This document shows positions 7,407-15,351 of a DNA stretch of 37,613 nucleotides, one piece after another (within the stretch, counting starts at the first letter, position 1; the number at the start of each line of letters is the position of its first letter). The DNA comes from a virus. The stretch covers positions 1 to 37,613 of the IMG/VR virus record IMGVR_UViG_3300024517_000047; one strand, written 5' to 3'. A model generated the notes under the pieces. The model saw only the letters and a program-made list of their open reading frames with translations. It did no database searches and was not told where the DNA came from. The translations under genes and the position numbers were made by a program.

Positions 7407-8888
7407 CTATTCATTTACTGTAATTGTCCAGCCCTTGGTGACCAAGGATGCTTTGGCGGTATCACTGGCGCTGGTTCTGGTTCCGTTGGTTCCTGCAATG
7501 TTCAAAGTACCTGCCCCGGTCACATCAGAATCTAGGTCAATCAGGAATAAATCCACCTGTGCAGCCGGTAAAGCACAATCCTGCAATAAGATTGTTGATC
7601 CGGTCCAATCAGCAAGGGTTGCAGTTGCAGGGTAGCTCACAAGGGTGCTGTTCAGTGTCAAAGCAGTCAGGGCTGTCAAATCTGCAAAATCTTTCACATT
7701 CCCAAACACAGACTCTGATGAAAGGTCCAATGTGGTTATTTGGTCAGCTTCACCGCTGATGGTAATCTGATAGTTCACAGTGTCAGCATAATCATGGGAT
7801 AGGGTTTTCTCAGTACCATCTGCCACCACTGGATCTTGCCTACCATCGCCCCAATTGATGAACACCTTTTTACCAGTGTTGACCGTAATCTTCACATCCA
7901 GGGTGTCTAGCGGGCTTTGGTCCGTCCAAAAAGAGGCTTCACCAGGCCTCATGTCCACTTCCATGCCATCAACCATCGTGAAATCACCTTGATTGGGCAA
8001 CGCTGGGGTCTGGGTCAACTCACTATCGATGATGGATGTCAGCCAATCGTTGAAGACTCTGCTGTCAATCTGTTCATATGTGCGCTCACAGGAAACCAGA
8101 ATCCTGTAGATATAAAACTTTTGATATTCCGGTTGTGGTCCACCTTCACGAATACGCATCCTCACTTGTGTTCCACTAGGGGCTGAGAATACACAGCCGT
8201 TAATCTCTTGACGGTCAGTCAGCAGCATTGTGATTTGGTCCAGTATCACATGCCCCTCTTGTCGCCTGATGTTGTCAGATTCGGTCCTGCTGGTGATTAC
8301 AAATATATTGAATGCTTCTTTGTATAAAGCTCGCCTTGTACCTGTACGGGTGGCTCTGTGGGTCTGAGAGATGGTTGAACCGTCTGCTGGTTCTGAGTTA
8401 TCCCAAGCAATCACCACCGCTGGAAATTCTGTTGTGGCGCTTCTGGCGAGGTCCAGCGCTCTGTCTGGACCTCCAAATTGCTCATAGAGAACCATTGACT
8501 TGATACCGCCAAAGATACCGGGGGCATCTGCACCAGCCATGGCCGTTGCACCGGGAACTGCCACCGTAATTCCAGACAAGGGCAAATCAAAGTTGAAGGT
8601 GGTTCCTATGGGTAGATTATGACGTCCACCGCCAATGTTGGATGTAACCGTGATTGCCGTACCTGAACTGGTAGCAGTCCAAGACAGATCATCATTCGGC
8701 CCGCTATCCACCACAAAAATCAAATCTGCACGCCTACGCCCATTCACAATAGGAATCAGGAACAAACCACGGGCTACAGTCACATCATCAGACGTTGCAG
8801 TCACAGTGATGGTGCCAGCTGATTGTGGGCCAGTCTGGGGCTGCAAAACCCCCATGATGCTTCTGCCAATGTCTATAACGCTGGGCAT
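7407..8888 (-). CDS. Tail terminator, gp37-like, with added PKD and leucine-rich domains
   Basis: The 493-residue protein has a gp37-type core at about residues 120-280 (GGIKSMVLYEQFGGPDRAL, EGHVILDQITMLLTDRQEIN, KFYIYRILVSCERTYEQ). This family caps the tail tube at the neck. A beta-rich insertion precedes it. After residue 330 come two extra parts. One is a PKD-like domain with the hallmark INWGDG and SHDYADTVNYQITISG. The other is leucine-rich-repeat-like (TTLDLSSESVFG, LTALTALTLNST, GAGTLNIAGTNGTRT, KASLVTKGWTITV). Such domains project outside the particle and may bind surface sugars or protein. Mu gp37 itself lacks these extensions. Confidence 0.78.
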   Translation of the reverse strand: MPSVIDIGRSIMGVLQPQTGPQSAGTITVTATSDDVTVARGLFLIPIVNGRRRADLIFVVDSGPNDDLSWTATSSGTAITVTSNIGGGRHNLPIGTTFNFDLPLSGITVAVPGATAMAGADAPGIFGGIKSMVLYEQFGGPDRALDLARSATTEFPAVVIAWDNSEPADGSTISQTHRATRTGTRRALYKEAFNIFVITSRTESDNIRRQEGHVILDQITMLLTDRQEINGCVFSAPSGTQVRMRIREGGPQPEYQKFYIYRILVSCERTYEQIDSRVFNDWLTSIIDSELTQTPALPNQGDFTMVDGMEVDMRPGEASFWTDQSPLDTLDVKITVNTGKKVFINWGDGRQDPVVADGTEKTLSHDYADTVNYQITISGEADQITTLDLSSESVFGNVKDFADLTALTALTLNSTLVSYPATATLADWTGSTILLQDCALPAAQVDLFLIDLDSDVTGAGTLNIAGTNGTRTSASDTAKASLVTKGWTITVNE

Positions 8889-8891
8889 CTT

Positions 8892-9296
8892 CTATCTGTC
8901 GATTTCTTGCAGCGATGTGTTTCCCAAATCATCCAGCACATCACCAAATTTTAGGGCGAAAAAGTCTCGGGTGTCTAGGTGATTTCCAGCATAGGGGGCA
9001 GGGCTGGCAATTGTGACAGATTCAGGCCCCCTTTGTGTGGTCTGGATGTTGGCCAGAAGTCCAGTGTCCTGCAATAGCTTGCCCCCAACGCGTCTTGGAT
9101 GTCTTCTCAGTGTCTCGGGTGAAAAGGGATCCCAGGGGCCATCCGTTCCTTTGGCCCCTTCCGATTGAATCAAATCATCTGTAGCCGTAATTAAAGCGGT
9201 GCCTGCAATATCCATCGAGAAGTTTTTGACTCGGGAGCTGTACTGACCAATCGCCTTTTCCAACTCAGACGTATCGATGTGGACCTTGACCGACAA
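8892..9296 (-). CDS. Virion morphogenesis / tail completion protein, Mu gpG-like
   Basis: A 134-residue protein with the clear family signature PWDPFSPETLRRHPRRVGGK followed by LLQDTGLLANIQ, found in the phage virion morphogenesis family (Mu gpG, P2 gpS). It joins or completes the head-tail interface. The start is a TTG directly after the TAA of the previous gene, with GGGAG nine bases upstream. No ATG exists in the N-terminal helical region, so the TTG is needed to include it. Confidence 0.85.
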   Translation of the reverse strand: MSVKVHIDTSELEKAIGQYSSRVKNFSMDIAGTALITATDDLIQSEGAKGTDGPWDPFSPETLRRHPRRVGGKLLQDTGLLANIQTTQRGPESVTIASPAPYAGNHLDTRDFFALKFGDVLDDLGNTSLQEIDR

Positions 9297-10511
9297 TTAC
9301 TGAATCTCCCTGAATCCAAGCGAGCCCTGGATGTCCAAGTTGACAGCCAAGGGTCGTACGCAAAGCACGATTTCATCCCTGGTTCCGTCGATGGCAGAAC
9401 CCAACTTGATTGCGCTGGATTCCAAAGCTGTCTGAATGGAACGCGTTCCAAACTGAGAAGACCATCCACCGGCCAAGTCAGTTCCAGATGTAACCGTGTT
9501 TGCCAATGCCCCCCGGGCTACCTGTACGCATGCATTCGCATCGAGGTCAGAATATGTGAAAGTACCAGCGACGGTGGGATTCAGTTTCAATATCCATTCG
9601 AAGCTCGCATTCGTTTCAGCGAGCATTGCAACCTCAGTCATATCAACCCGGCATGCAAGGTTGGCTGCCTTGAGTCGCAAACCAACAACGGCATAGATTG
9701 TTTCAATCACGTTGGCATCTACGTGCGTCCCATCTGTTGACGCGTACCGAGGAAGACCGATTGCCTGTTGTCCGCCCTCGCTTACTACTGTTCCGCAAAT
9801 GTGCTCCAAGTCATGTTCCGGCCCGGTTGCGTCGTTGTCGATTTCATACCGAAGCGGGAGATTCGGGCTGCTCATGTAGACGGATGTTTTAGAGTTGGCG
9901 TTCTCGATTTCGTGGCAATAGATGACCTTGCCTGAGATGTAGAAACCGAATCGCACCCTACCAACCCCAAGCCACTCATAATCAATGCAAAAGATTTGAG
10001 CCATGCTCATATCCAGCGTGCGACCACTCGCACCGGTTCCATCCATCTTGTCCATGTTCCAATCAGCTTGGGCAACAGCGACGTCGACAGCCGAACCAGT
10101 AACGAAAGACCTAGTGACTACATTCAGGGTCACACCATCCTGCTCAAAGAACAGACCGTTTTCAGCATCATACGCGCCTATGCGTGTGGTGATACCGGCC
10201 ACACCAGTTCCCATGATTCCGGTCATCAAGACTTGCTGAGATTTCCCGGGCTGATAGTTGAACCTTTGAAATGTCTGGCGAATGCGATTGCCAGCCGTTT
10301 CATCGGCAACAGTGAGGATAGTTGACGCCCTATCGTTATCGTAAGCTGTCGCAGTACCCGCACCAGATTGCTCAGCGTCATCCCACACCAACGGCTGGGT
10401 ATCGAAAATCTGCTTACTGTCGAAGATGGTTACCGGCTCGGAAACTCTCAACCGACCAAAGGCATCCGTCGCGGCTGAATCATCTGCATAGATTCTGTTA
10501 TTGTGGCTCAT
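9297..10511 (-). CDS. Conserved virion protein of unknown function (AFGRLRVSEP family)
   Basis: A 404-residue protein beginning with TDAFGRLRVSEPVTIFDSKQ. I recognise this N-terminal block, together with QTFQRFNYQPGKSQQVLMTG, from virion proteins of many large or environmental phages that have no assigned role. The rest is beta-rich with few charged runs, consistent with a neck, collar or fibre protein. It lies between the gp36-like connector and the gpG-like gene. It could be a head-tail adaptor decoration or receptor-contact protein. The sequence does not decide. Confidence 0.7.
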   Translation of the reverse strand: MSHNNRIYADDSAATDAFGRLRVSEPVTIFDSKQIFDTQPLVWDDAEQSGAGTATAYDNDRASTILTVADETAGNRIRQTFQRFNYQPGKSQQVLMTGIMGTGVAGITTRIGAYDAENGLFFEQDGVTLNVVTRSFVTGSAVDVAVAQADWNMDKMDGTGASGRTLDMSMAQIFCIDYEWLGVGRVRFGFYISGKVIYCHEIENANSKTSVYMSSPNLPLRYEIDNDATGPEHDLEHICGTVVSEGGQQAIGLPRYASTDGTHVDANVIETIYAVVGLRLKAANLACRVDMTEVAMLAETNASFEWILKLNPTVAGTFTYSDLDANACVQVARGALANTVTSGTDLAGGWSSQFGTRSIQTALESSAIKLGSAIDGTRDEIVLCVRPLAVNLDIQGSLGFREIQ

Positions 10512-10539
10512 TTTTCAAAGTCCTATTCGTGTCCGATAG

Positions 10540-11313
10540 CTAGAAGCCACCGCCCCCGCTGGGGTTGTTTCGGTCTGGTGCAAAAGTGAACAAGGCCCCG
10601 TTGGCTGTAGCCGGTCTGGGCTCAACCGTTCCACCAATATTGGCCCCAAGTCCTGCAACGGTCTCACCTTTGGAACGTACACGCCCGCTGGCGAGTTTTT
10701 CTAAGTACTTAACGGCCCGTTCAAACTGAGCCTTCCATTGCCCCCATCCTTCATTCTGCGAGAATTCGTTTCGTCTCTCACTGGCGTATTCAAGCGCAAT
10801 CCATGCCACCTGGCTTTTGAAGTAATCGTCATTGTTGGCCAGATCGATGATTGCTTGCTGGCTACCGTACGCACGGATCATGTGGGAATAGGCCAGCCCC
10901 TCAGCCTGGGAGATGATACGAGACACGGCTGCGTTGTTATCGCTAATCAGCCCATCAACATTGTCATCAAAGAGCCGGTCTACCCGCTCACTGCCAACCA
11001 ATAAATACAGGTCGTTCACAGTCAGAAAGTCAGCCCCCGAAAGGTCGCCCTTCATCGCATCCGATTTCTCAGACTCTAGCAGAGTCGTCGAATGGAAATA
11101 TGCAACGCTGTAGTAATAGGTGGTTTCCCCAGTCGTATCGTCAAAGAAGTAACTGGTAGTACCAGCAACCAGCGGTTCACGTGTACCCACGGTGGTGATT
11201 TCAACCCAAGGCCCCGTATCCGTAGTGGTCGAGCGGTACACCTTTTGAACGTCAAACTGAGTCATGACGTTGACCAACTCATTCACGGACCATCTAACTT
11301 TGATAACTGCCAT
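10540..11313 (-). CDS. Head completion/connector protein, Mu gp36-like, with N-terminal FnIII-like domain
   Basis: Of 257 residues, the middle part (FLTVNDLYLLVGSERVDRLF, then AVSRIISQAEGLAYSHMIRA, then VAWIALEYASERR) has the layout of the DUF1320 / Mu gp36 head-tail connector family. The first 85 residues look like a fibronectin type III domain: VQKVYRSTTTDTGPWVEITT followed by TTYYYSVAYFHS. The C-terminus is Gly/Pro-rich. In Mu, gp36 is a short connector without such a domain, so the Ig-like unit is an added outward-facing module. GGAGG precedes the ATG by 5 bases. Confidence 0.75.
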   Translation of the reverse strand: MAVIKVRWSVNELVNVMTQFDVQKVYRSTTTDTGPWVEITTVGTREPLVAGTTSYFFDDTTGETTYYYSVAYFHSTTLLESEKSDAMKGDLSGADFLTVNDLYLLVGSERVDRLFDDNVDGLISDNNAAVSRIISQAEGLAYSHMIRAYGSQQAIIDLANNDDYFKSQVAWIALEYASERRNEFSQNEGWGQWKAQFERAVKYLEKLASGRVRSKGETVAGLGANIGGTVEPRPATANGALFTFAPDRNNPSGGGGF

Positions 11314-11568
11314 CTAATCCTCCACAACCGACTGAATCGTTGGTCTCAACTCGATTGTATCACCGTCGGGTCGAAGGTTGTTAGTCGATTGGACCGTGGG
11401 AGTTAGAGATTGGTCATCCGCATTGGTAATGTCTGGTCTCAGATGGGTTGTGGTTGTGACATCCGGGGTTAGGTTTTCAGCCGTGCCCTTTGAAGGCCTG
11501 AGCGTGCCCGTGGTAGTGGTGGTTCTCGGTCCAATGACCCACATCAGTGGTGATACAAAATGAGACAT
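11314..11568 (-). CDS. Small repeat protein with L-R/T-P motifs
   Basis: An 84-residue protein in the head-completion block. I do not recognise a family. After a hydrophobic N-terminus (SHFVSPLMWVIGP) it is made of about six imperfect units of 9-12 residues, each starting LRP or LTP (LRPSKGTAEN, LTPDVTTTTH, LRPDITNADDQS, LTPTVQSTNN, LRPDGDTIE, LRPTIQSVVED). It is Thr/Asp/Pro-rich with no cysteine, so a fibrous or extended linker is plausible. The ATG at 11568 is chosen over the upstream start because AAAGGTG lies just before it and it barely overlaps its neighbour. Confidence 0.65.
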   Translation of the reverse strand: MSHFVSPLMWVIGPRTTTTTGTLRPSKGTAENLTPDVTTTTHLRPDITNADDQSLTPTVQSTNNLRPDGDTIELRPTIQSVVED

Positions 11569-11570
11569 CT

Positions 11571-12146
11571 TTACACCTTTGCCAATCCGGCATGGCCTAA
11601 CCATGTCGATGTGCCGTCCGTCACTGAAATATCGATGTAGTAGGAAACGTTTGAATCAAACGAAGTGCTCGCAGTGGTGAATTGGAAGATACCATCCGCG
11701 CTAGGCGTTCCATCTGTACCTAAGCTGGCTACCGGAACAGCATCACCAGTCTTCACCGTGGCAGTCATGGACGTCATTGTCAGAACCCGTTGCCCGTCGA
11801 ATTGAGCCCAAAGGTTGAAGGTTGCCGTAGCCCCGTCATCAGCCATTGAAGCACCAAAGCTAATATCCCGAGATACCTGCAACTCTTCTGCAAACCAATC
11901 GTTTCGAGTATCAGACCGAACCTCAGCCCGCCAGAACCCAGCTTCATCGGGCTCAAAGGTCATCTGGTAAGTTCCGGTTGACCCAACTTCTGCCACGGTG
12001 GCACTCACTGCGCTAACGTTTCCGTTCTCAACCAGTCGCTTCGTAAAGTCCCCATCACTCTCACCAGTCAAAGGAGTGAATCCATCGGCCTCAAATACCG
12101 TGAAAAACAATTGAACCGTCTCGCCTATGACTGCCTTTTGACTCAT
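11571..12146 (-). CDS. Beta-sandwich virion protein, Ig-like
   Basis: A 191-residue protein without cysteines. It is rich in Thr/Ser/Asp and has alternating strands (GTYQMTFEPDEAGFWRAEVR, ATATFNLWAQFDGQRVLTMT, NVSYYIDISVTDGTSTWLGH). The first half resembles the BppU-like or Ig-like domain often placed at the base of phage fibres, starting GETVQLFFTVFEADGFTPLT. The second half looks like another such domain. A role in fibre attachment or decoration near the head-tail connector is inferred only from fold impression and context. Confidence 0.6.
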   Translation of the reverse strand: MSQKAVIGETVQLFFTVFEADGFTPLTGESDGDFTKRLVENGNVSAVSATVAEVGSTGTYQMTFEPDEAGFWRAEVRSDTRNDWFAEELQVSRDISFGASMADDGATATFNLWAQFDGQRVLTMTSMTATVKTGDAVPVASLGTDGTPSADGIFQFTTASTSFDSNVSYYIDISVTDGTSTWLGHAGLAKV

Positions 12147-12151
12147 CTAGT

Positions 12152-12781
12152 TCATACCCACGGTTGAAACTCATCCGACATCAAAAAATCAATGATGTCT
12201 TGTTTCTGATTTTCGGTCAGTGTCTTGTTATCGTCTGGGTCATGGATGTATCCAGAATACTTCCATTCCACAGCACCAGGGATGATGTTCATTTGATATA
12301 CAGGTTCAAACGAATACTTTGAAATCTCATCAACAGTGGTTGCGATGGTTCTAATCGGCTGTGAAGTTCCATACTTTTTTATGTCAAACTCGATGTTTTG
12401 GTCATCGGTTCCAATGCGAGTATCTACAATCTTAGAATTCCCAATAGCAGTCTGAAAATTCTTCGCCCCCTCTTGCTTGGTGAACGCGTCAATTGCCTCA
12501 AAGCTCCAAGCAGAGTAATTGCCTAGAAACATTGCCATCCGTACACTTGCAATGATTGCTTCTCGGCTAATGTCTTCAATCGTTGCAGTTCCTGGCAGAC
12601 AAATCTGACCCATTCCATCCTCACCAGTGCATGGGAAGGTCATTCTGTTCTGCTGTCCACCACTATCAAAGATGTCCACTTCTAAAACCAAATCCTGTGT
12701 ATCACCATGCCAGTTTGCATCTGCAATAAGATACGCCCCCGGTCTACGTGTGGGCTTGCCATAATTAATCGGTATTACCAT
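12152..12781 (-). CDS. Hypothetical virion protein (209 aa)
   Basis: No family is recognised. The protein is soluble, with mixed composition and one pair of cysteines (MTFPCTGEDGMGQICLPG, near residues 50-62) that could be a small loop or disulphide. A DNKTLTENQKQDIIDFLMSD helix lies at the C-terminus. It is sandwiched between the beta-helix fibre and the Ig-like gene, with five-base spacing to the next gene and one base to the fibre, so it is probably a structural or assembly partner of these. The ribosome site AGAGG lies 6 bases upstream. Confidence 0.6.
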   Translation of the reverse strand: MVIPINYGKPTRRPGAYLIADANWHGDTQDLVLEVDIFDSGGQQNRMTFPCTGEDGMGQICLPGTATIEDISREAIIASVRMAMFLGNYSAWSFEAIDAFTKQEGAKNFQTAIGNSKIVDTRIGTDDQNIEFDIKKYGTSQPIRTIATTVDEISKYSFEPVYQMNIIPGAVEWKYSGYIHDPDDNKTLTENQKQDIIDFLMSDEFQPWV

Positions 12782-12782
12782 A

Positions 12783-14687
12783 TCAATCCTCTACTCCCGC
12801 TGTTTGTTGTATCCTGCACCAATCCGCTAACACTGCCGCTTCCGTAGAGTTGGTTGGACCAGCATCAATTCTGATTCCAATGCCTGTATTTCCAGGGATA
12901 TTTGTTGTGATGGAACTTCCCTCTTTGACTCCATTGATGAACATCTCAGCCGTTGGTGTTCCGCCTGGATATGTCATTTTCACACCAAGTCTGTACCATG
13001 TGTTCAAGGCTGCAACGGTCGACCCAGCAGATGAGCTTCTGGTTGAACTGTTTGCAGTTCGAAGTGTGAACACAGGGGAAGCTGCACCAATCAACTCAAC
13101 ATAAACACCATTGTCAATTTCAACACCGCCTGTACCACTGCTGAATTGGTCTCCAAATCCACAGGTGAACCGTTCCATGTCAGCTGCTGCAACTGAACCG
13201 GTAAATTTCACCAACCATTCATGTGTGATTTCAGGCTGGTCTGCATCTAGTTTGTGGGTGTGTACGATGGTTGGATCGCCTTTGTGAATTGCTGCTTTTG
13301 CGCCAACGGCTGTCCCTGCTTGAAGTTCCAAAATCCCTGCATGGCCAGCTTCTGCAATGTTTGAATTGACGATTGAACCAGTTCCACTTTCCTGAATACG
13401 CCAACCCAACTCGCCAACCTCATCACTGTCTGTGTTGCCAGTGATGAAATTGTCAAAGAACACATTCCAAGGGTCTGTCCCACCAGCGGTTGCATCCACA
13501 TACGCCTTGATTGATTGCTGACTGGCCACCTTGGTTGCGTCGTCACTACCCAGGGTGTCCTCGTCTAGGAAGTATCCGTTGCCAGCCATGGTGGTGTCAG
13601 TGTTCATGGTGGCGCCAGCCGCGTTCACATTGGTTGCGTCCGTCACATCTGCTGCAGCCTCAATACCGTCAAGCTTGGTTATCTGTGTGGCAGTAGCCAA
13701 ACCCTTTACGCTGGCCGTGGAATCCTGGATGTCATCCGTTCCATCTGTATGATTTGAGGCATGGTCAGCAACAATCCCTGATTCGGTGATGTTGATAGTG
13801 CCTGAACCAGTAAAGGTTTTGCTGTTGATGTCAGAAACAAACAAATCTAGACGGGCACCGCTGGCCACATCACCACCACTATCTGGATTGAATTCCCCTG
13901 AAAACAAATGCACATGACCAAAATCAACATCAACTCCAAAGCCTGAGCCTCCGGTGTCTTTGATCTGATTCACGAACAATGATGTATTGGAACTAGCACC
14001 GGTTGATTTCACAACCTCACCAGTGCCGCTCAATTCGATAGAACTTACTGTGCCGTGAATTTCAGATGTGGCCCCTGAATTCAAAATAGCACTGCCATCC
14101 ACAACTTGAATCTGCTGAATGTTTATCAATAGGTCGCCCTGGGTACACACAACACCATTGGTGGAACCAGCGATAGCAAGAATCAGAGCAGCACGGATTG
14201 ATGCTGTATCATCGTCTGCATTCTTCTCAACAGCATTCCCAAATACAGCATTCACCTGCAAAACATTGATTCCTGAGAAACCCTCAAGGCTCACATTCCC
14301 TGAAATGGTCGCACCGGGGGCAACGATTGTGACATAAGAGGGGACGGTGAAACTCTCAGTATAAATTCCGCCGTCCTGGCCAACGATTGCAAATCCGTTC
14401 GAAATACTGGGTGTCTCAGCAATGGCCAGGGTAATTGCTTGGTCTATCGTTAGAACAGCTTCTGCGTGGGACTTCCCATCGTTGGAATCACTGCCGTGTT
14501 TTCCAAAGTAGTAGATGTTGGATTCATCCACAGACGTGAGACCGTAGGCTGTTACAACCCCAGCCTCATCAACGGACGCAAGTTTGCCAGTACCACTATC
14601 CGCAAATATATCCAGATAGCCCGTAGGGGCTGAAACAACGCTTCCCGATGCCTGCCTTGGCAGTGATGGTGTTCCATTATTGGCCAT
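12783..14687 (-). CDS. Beta-helix fibre/spike protein with lectin-like C-terminal domain
   Basis: The 634-residue protein has three parts. Residues about 55-300 follow a right-handed parallel beta-helix pattern (GGIYTESFTVPSYVTIVAPG, GATISGNVSLEGFSGINVLQ). Residues about 310-400 carry the short repeats usual in phage fibres (HASNHTDGTDDIQDS, GLATATQITKLDGIEAAADV, DDATKVASQQSIKAYVDA). The last 230 residues resemble a concanavalin/LamG-like beta-sandwich (TWYRLGVKMTYPGGTPTAEM). It likely forms a trimeric host-recognition or capsid-attached fibre. Its place just behind the capsid genes, instead of at the tail end, suggests a head fibre. AAGGGGA precedes the ATG. Confidence 0.78.
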   Translation of the reverse strand: MANNGTPSLPRQASGSVVSAPTGYLDIFADSGTGKLASVDEAGVVTAYGLTSVDESNIYYFGKHGSDSNDGKSHAEAVLTIDQAITLAIAETPSISNGFAIVGQDGGIYTESFTVPSYVTIVAPGATISGNVSLEGFSGINVLQVNAVFGNAVEKNADDDTASIRAALILAIAGSTNGVVCTQGDLLINIQQIQVVDGSAILNSGATSEIHGTVSSIELSGTGEVVKSTGASSNTSLFVNQIKDTGGSGFGVDVDFGHVHLFSGEFNPDSGGDVASGARLDLFVSDINSKTFTGSGTINITESGIVADHASNHTDGTDDIQDSTASVKGLATATQITKLDGIEAAADVTDATNVNAAGATMNTDTTMAGNGYFLDEDTLGSDDATKVASQQSIKAYVDATAGGTDPWNVFFDNFITGNTDSDEVGELGWRIQESGTGSIVNSNIAEAGHAGILELQAGTAVGAKAAIHKGDPTIVHTHKLDADQPEITHEWLVKFTGSVAAADMERFTCGFGDQFSSGTGGVEIDNGVYVELIGAASPVFTLRTANSSTRSSSAGSTVAALNTWYRLGVKMTYPGGTPTAEMFINGVKEGSSITTNIPGNTGIGIRIDAGPTNSTEAAVLADWCRIQQTAGVED

Positions 14688-14689
14688 AT

Positions 14690-14857
14690 CTAATTCCCCT
14701 TCCCGAGCACAAGCCGCCCATCGATAACCAACCGTCCATCAATCTTGAACCGCCCCAAATGGTCAAGCTGCCTGCCTGCATTGATAACAATCGTCTCCGT
14801 AGTCTCAACTTCCATCGGATGGTCTCCAAGTGATGTCTTTGGGTTTATTTGTTCCAT
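14690..14857 (-). CDS. Mini-protein with IDGRLV repeats upstream of the fibre
   Basis: A 55-residue ORF, found by reading the gap, with ATG at 14857, GAGGTG 4 bases upstream, and TAG two bases before the fibre start. The C-terminal half repeats the unit KIDGRLVIDGRLVLG, the short V-x-G-x-L beta-arch seen in beta-solenoids and bactofilins. That suggests it stacks onto the next gene's beta-helix or caps it. No family is recognised. Confidence 0.68.
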   Translation of the reverse strand: MEQINPKTSLGDHPMEVETTETIVINAGRQLDHLGRFKIDGRLVIDGRLVLGKGN

Positions 14858-14935
14858 GCATCACCTCGGATGTTGAAAAGAGACCTATCAAAGACAACCC
14901 GCCCTTCATAGGTCTGCACTACAGACATTGTGGGA

Positions 14936-15292
14936 TTAGGCCGGTTCTACAGCTTGGGCTTTGGTCAGTCGCTCTGCTTGCTCTTCATTGAGGTCTACAG
15001 TATCTCCAACCTCACAAAGTCCTGGGAGTGACATCAAAGCACGGTACCTGCCCTCTTTTTTCGTCTTGGTCTTGGGGGCCTCAACGGGTGCTTCAACTTT
15101 GGTCTCTTCTGCTGGCGCTTTTTTGGCCTTGGTTTTGACCTTTGTTGCCGTTCTACTAGGGGCCTTGGCTGTTGCTTTTTTCATCTCGATTGCCTCTATT
15201 AGTTCATCGTTTGTCTGATTTGCGCGGACTGGCAAACCCCACTTTTTAGCCGCATCAAATAGCTGGCTTCTGAGTGATTTTTGCTTGGCCAC
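14936..15292 (-). CDS. Lysine-rich head protein with SAP/HeH-like N-terminus
   Basis: A 118-residue protein directly after the major capsid gene. The first 37 residues (SQLFDAAKKWGLPVRANQTN, DELIEAIE) match the helix-extended-helix pattern of SAP-like domains, which often bind DNA. A Lys/Ala/Thr-rich linker follows. The C-terminal 40 residues (ALMSLPGLCEVGDTVDLNEE) resemble the small beta domain found in head-completion proteins behind capsid genes. It starts with GTG at 15292. There is no good ribosome site, and the upstream ATG is out of frame. Confidence 0.68.
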   Translation of the reverse strand: MAKQKSLRSQLFDAAKKWGLPVRANQTNDELIEAIEMKKATAKAPSRTATKVKTKAKKAPAEETKVEAPVEAPKTKTKKEGRYRALMSLPGLCEVGDTVDLNEEQAERLTKAQAVEPA

Positions 15293-15310
15293 ATGTATCA
15301 GCTTTCACAA

Positions 15311-15334
15311 GGGCCATCCCCTATTGGATGGCCC
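15311..15334. terminator. Perfect hairpin behind the capsid gene
   Basis: GGGCCATCC and GGATGGCCC form a nine-base perfect stem with a six-base loop, between the capsid stop and the next start. No U-run follows in either direction, so an mRNA 3' stabiliser or processing element is more likely than a terminator. Confidence 0.65.
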
Positions 15335-15351
15335 CACAATCAAGAGATAAA

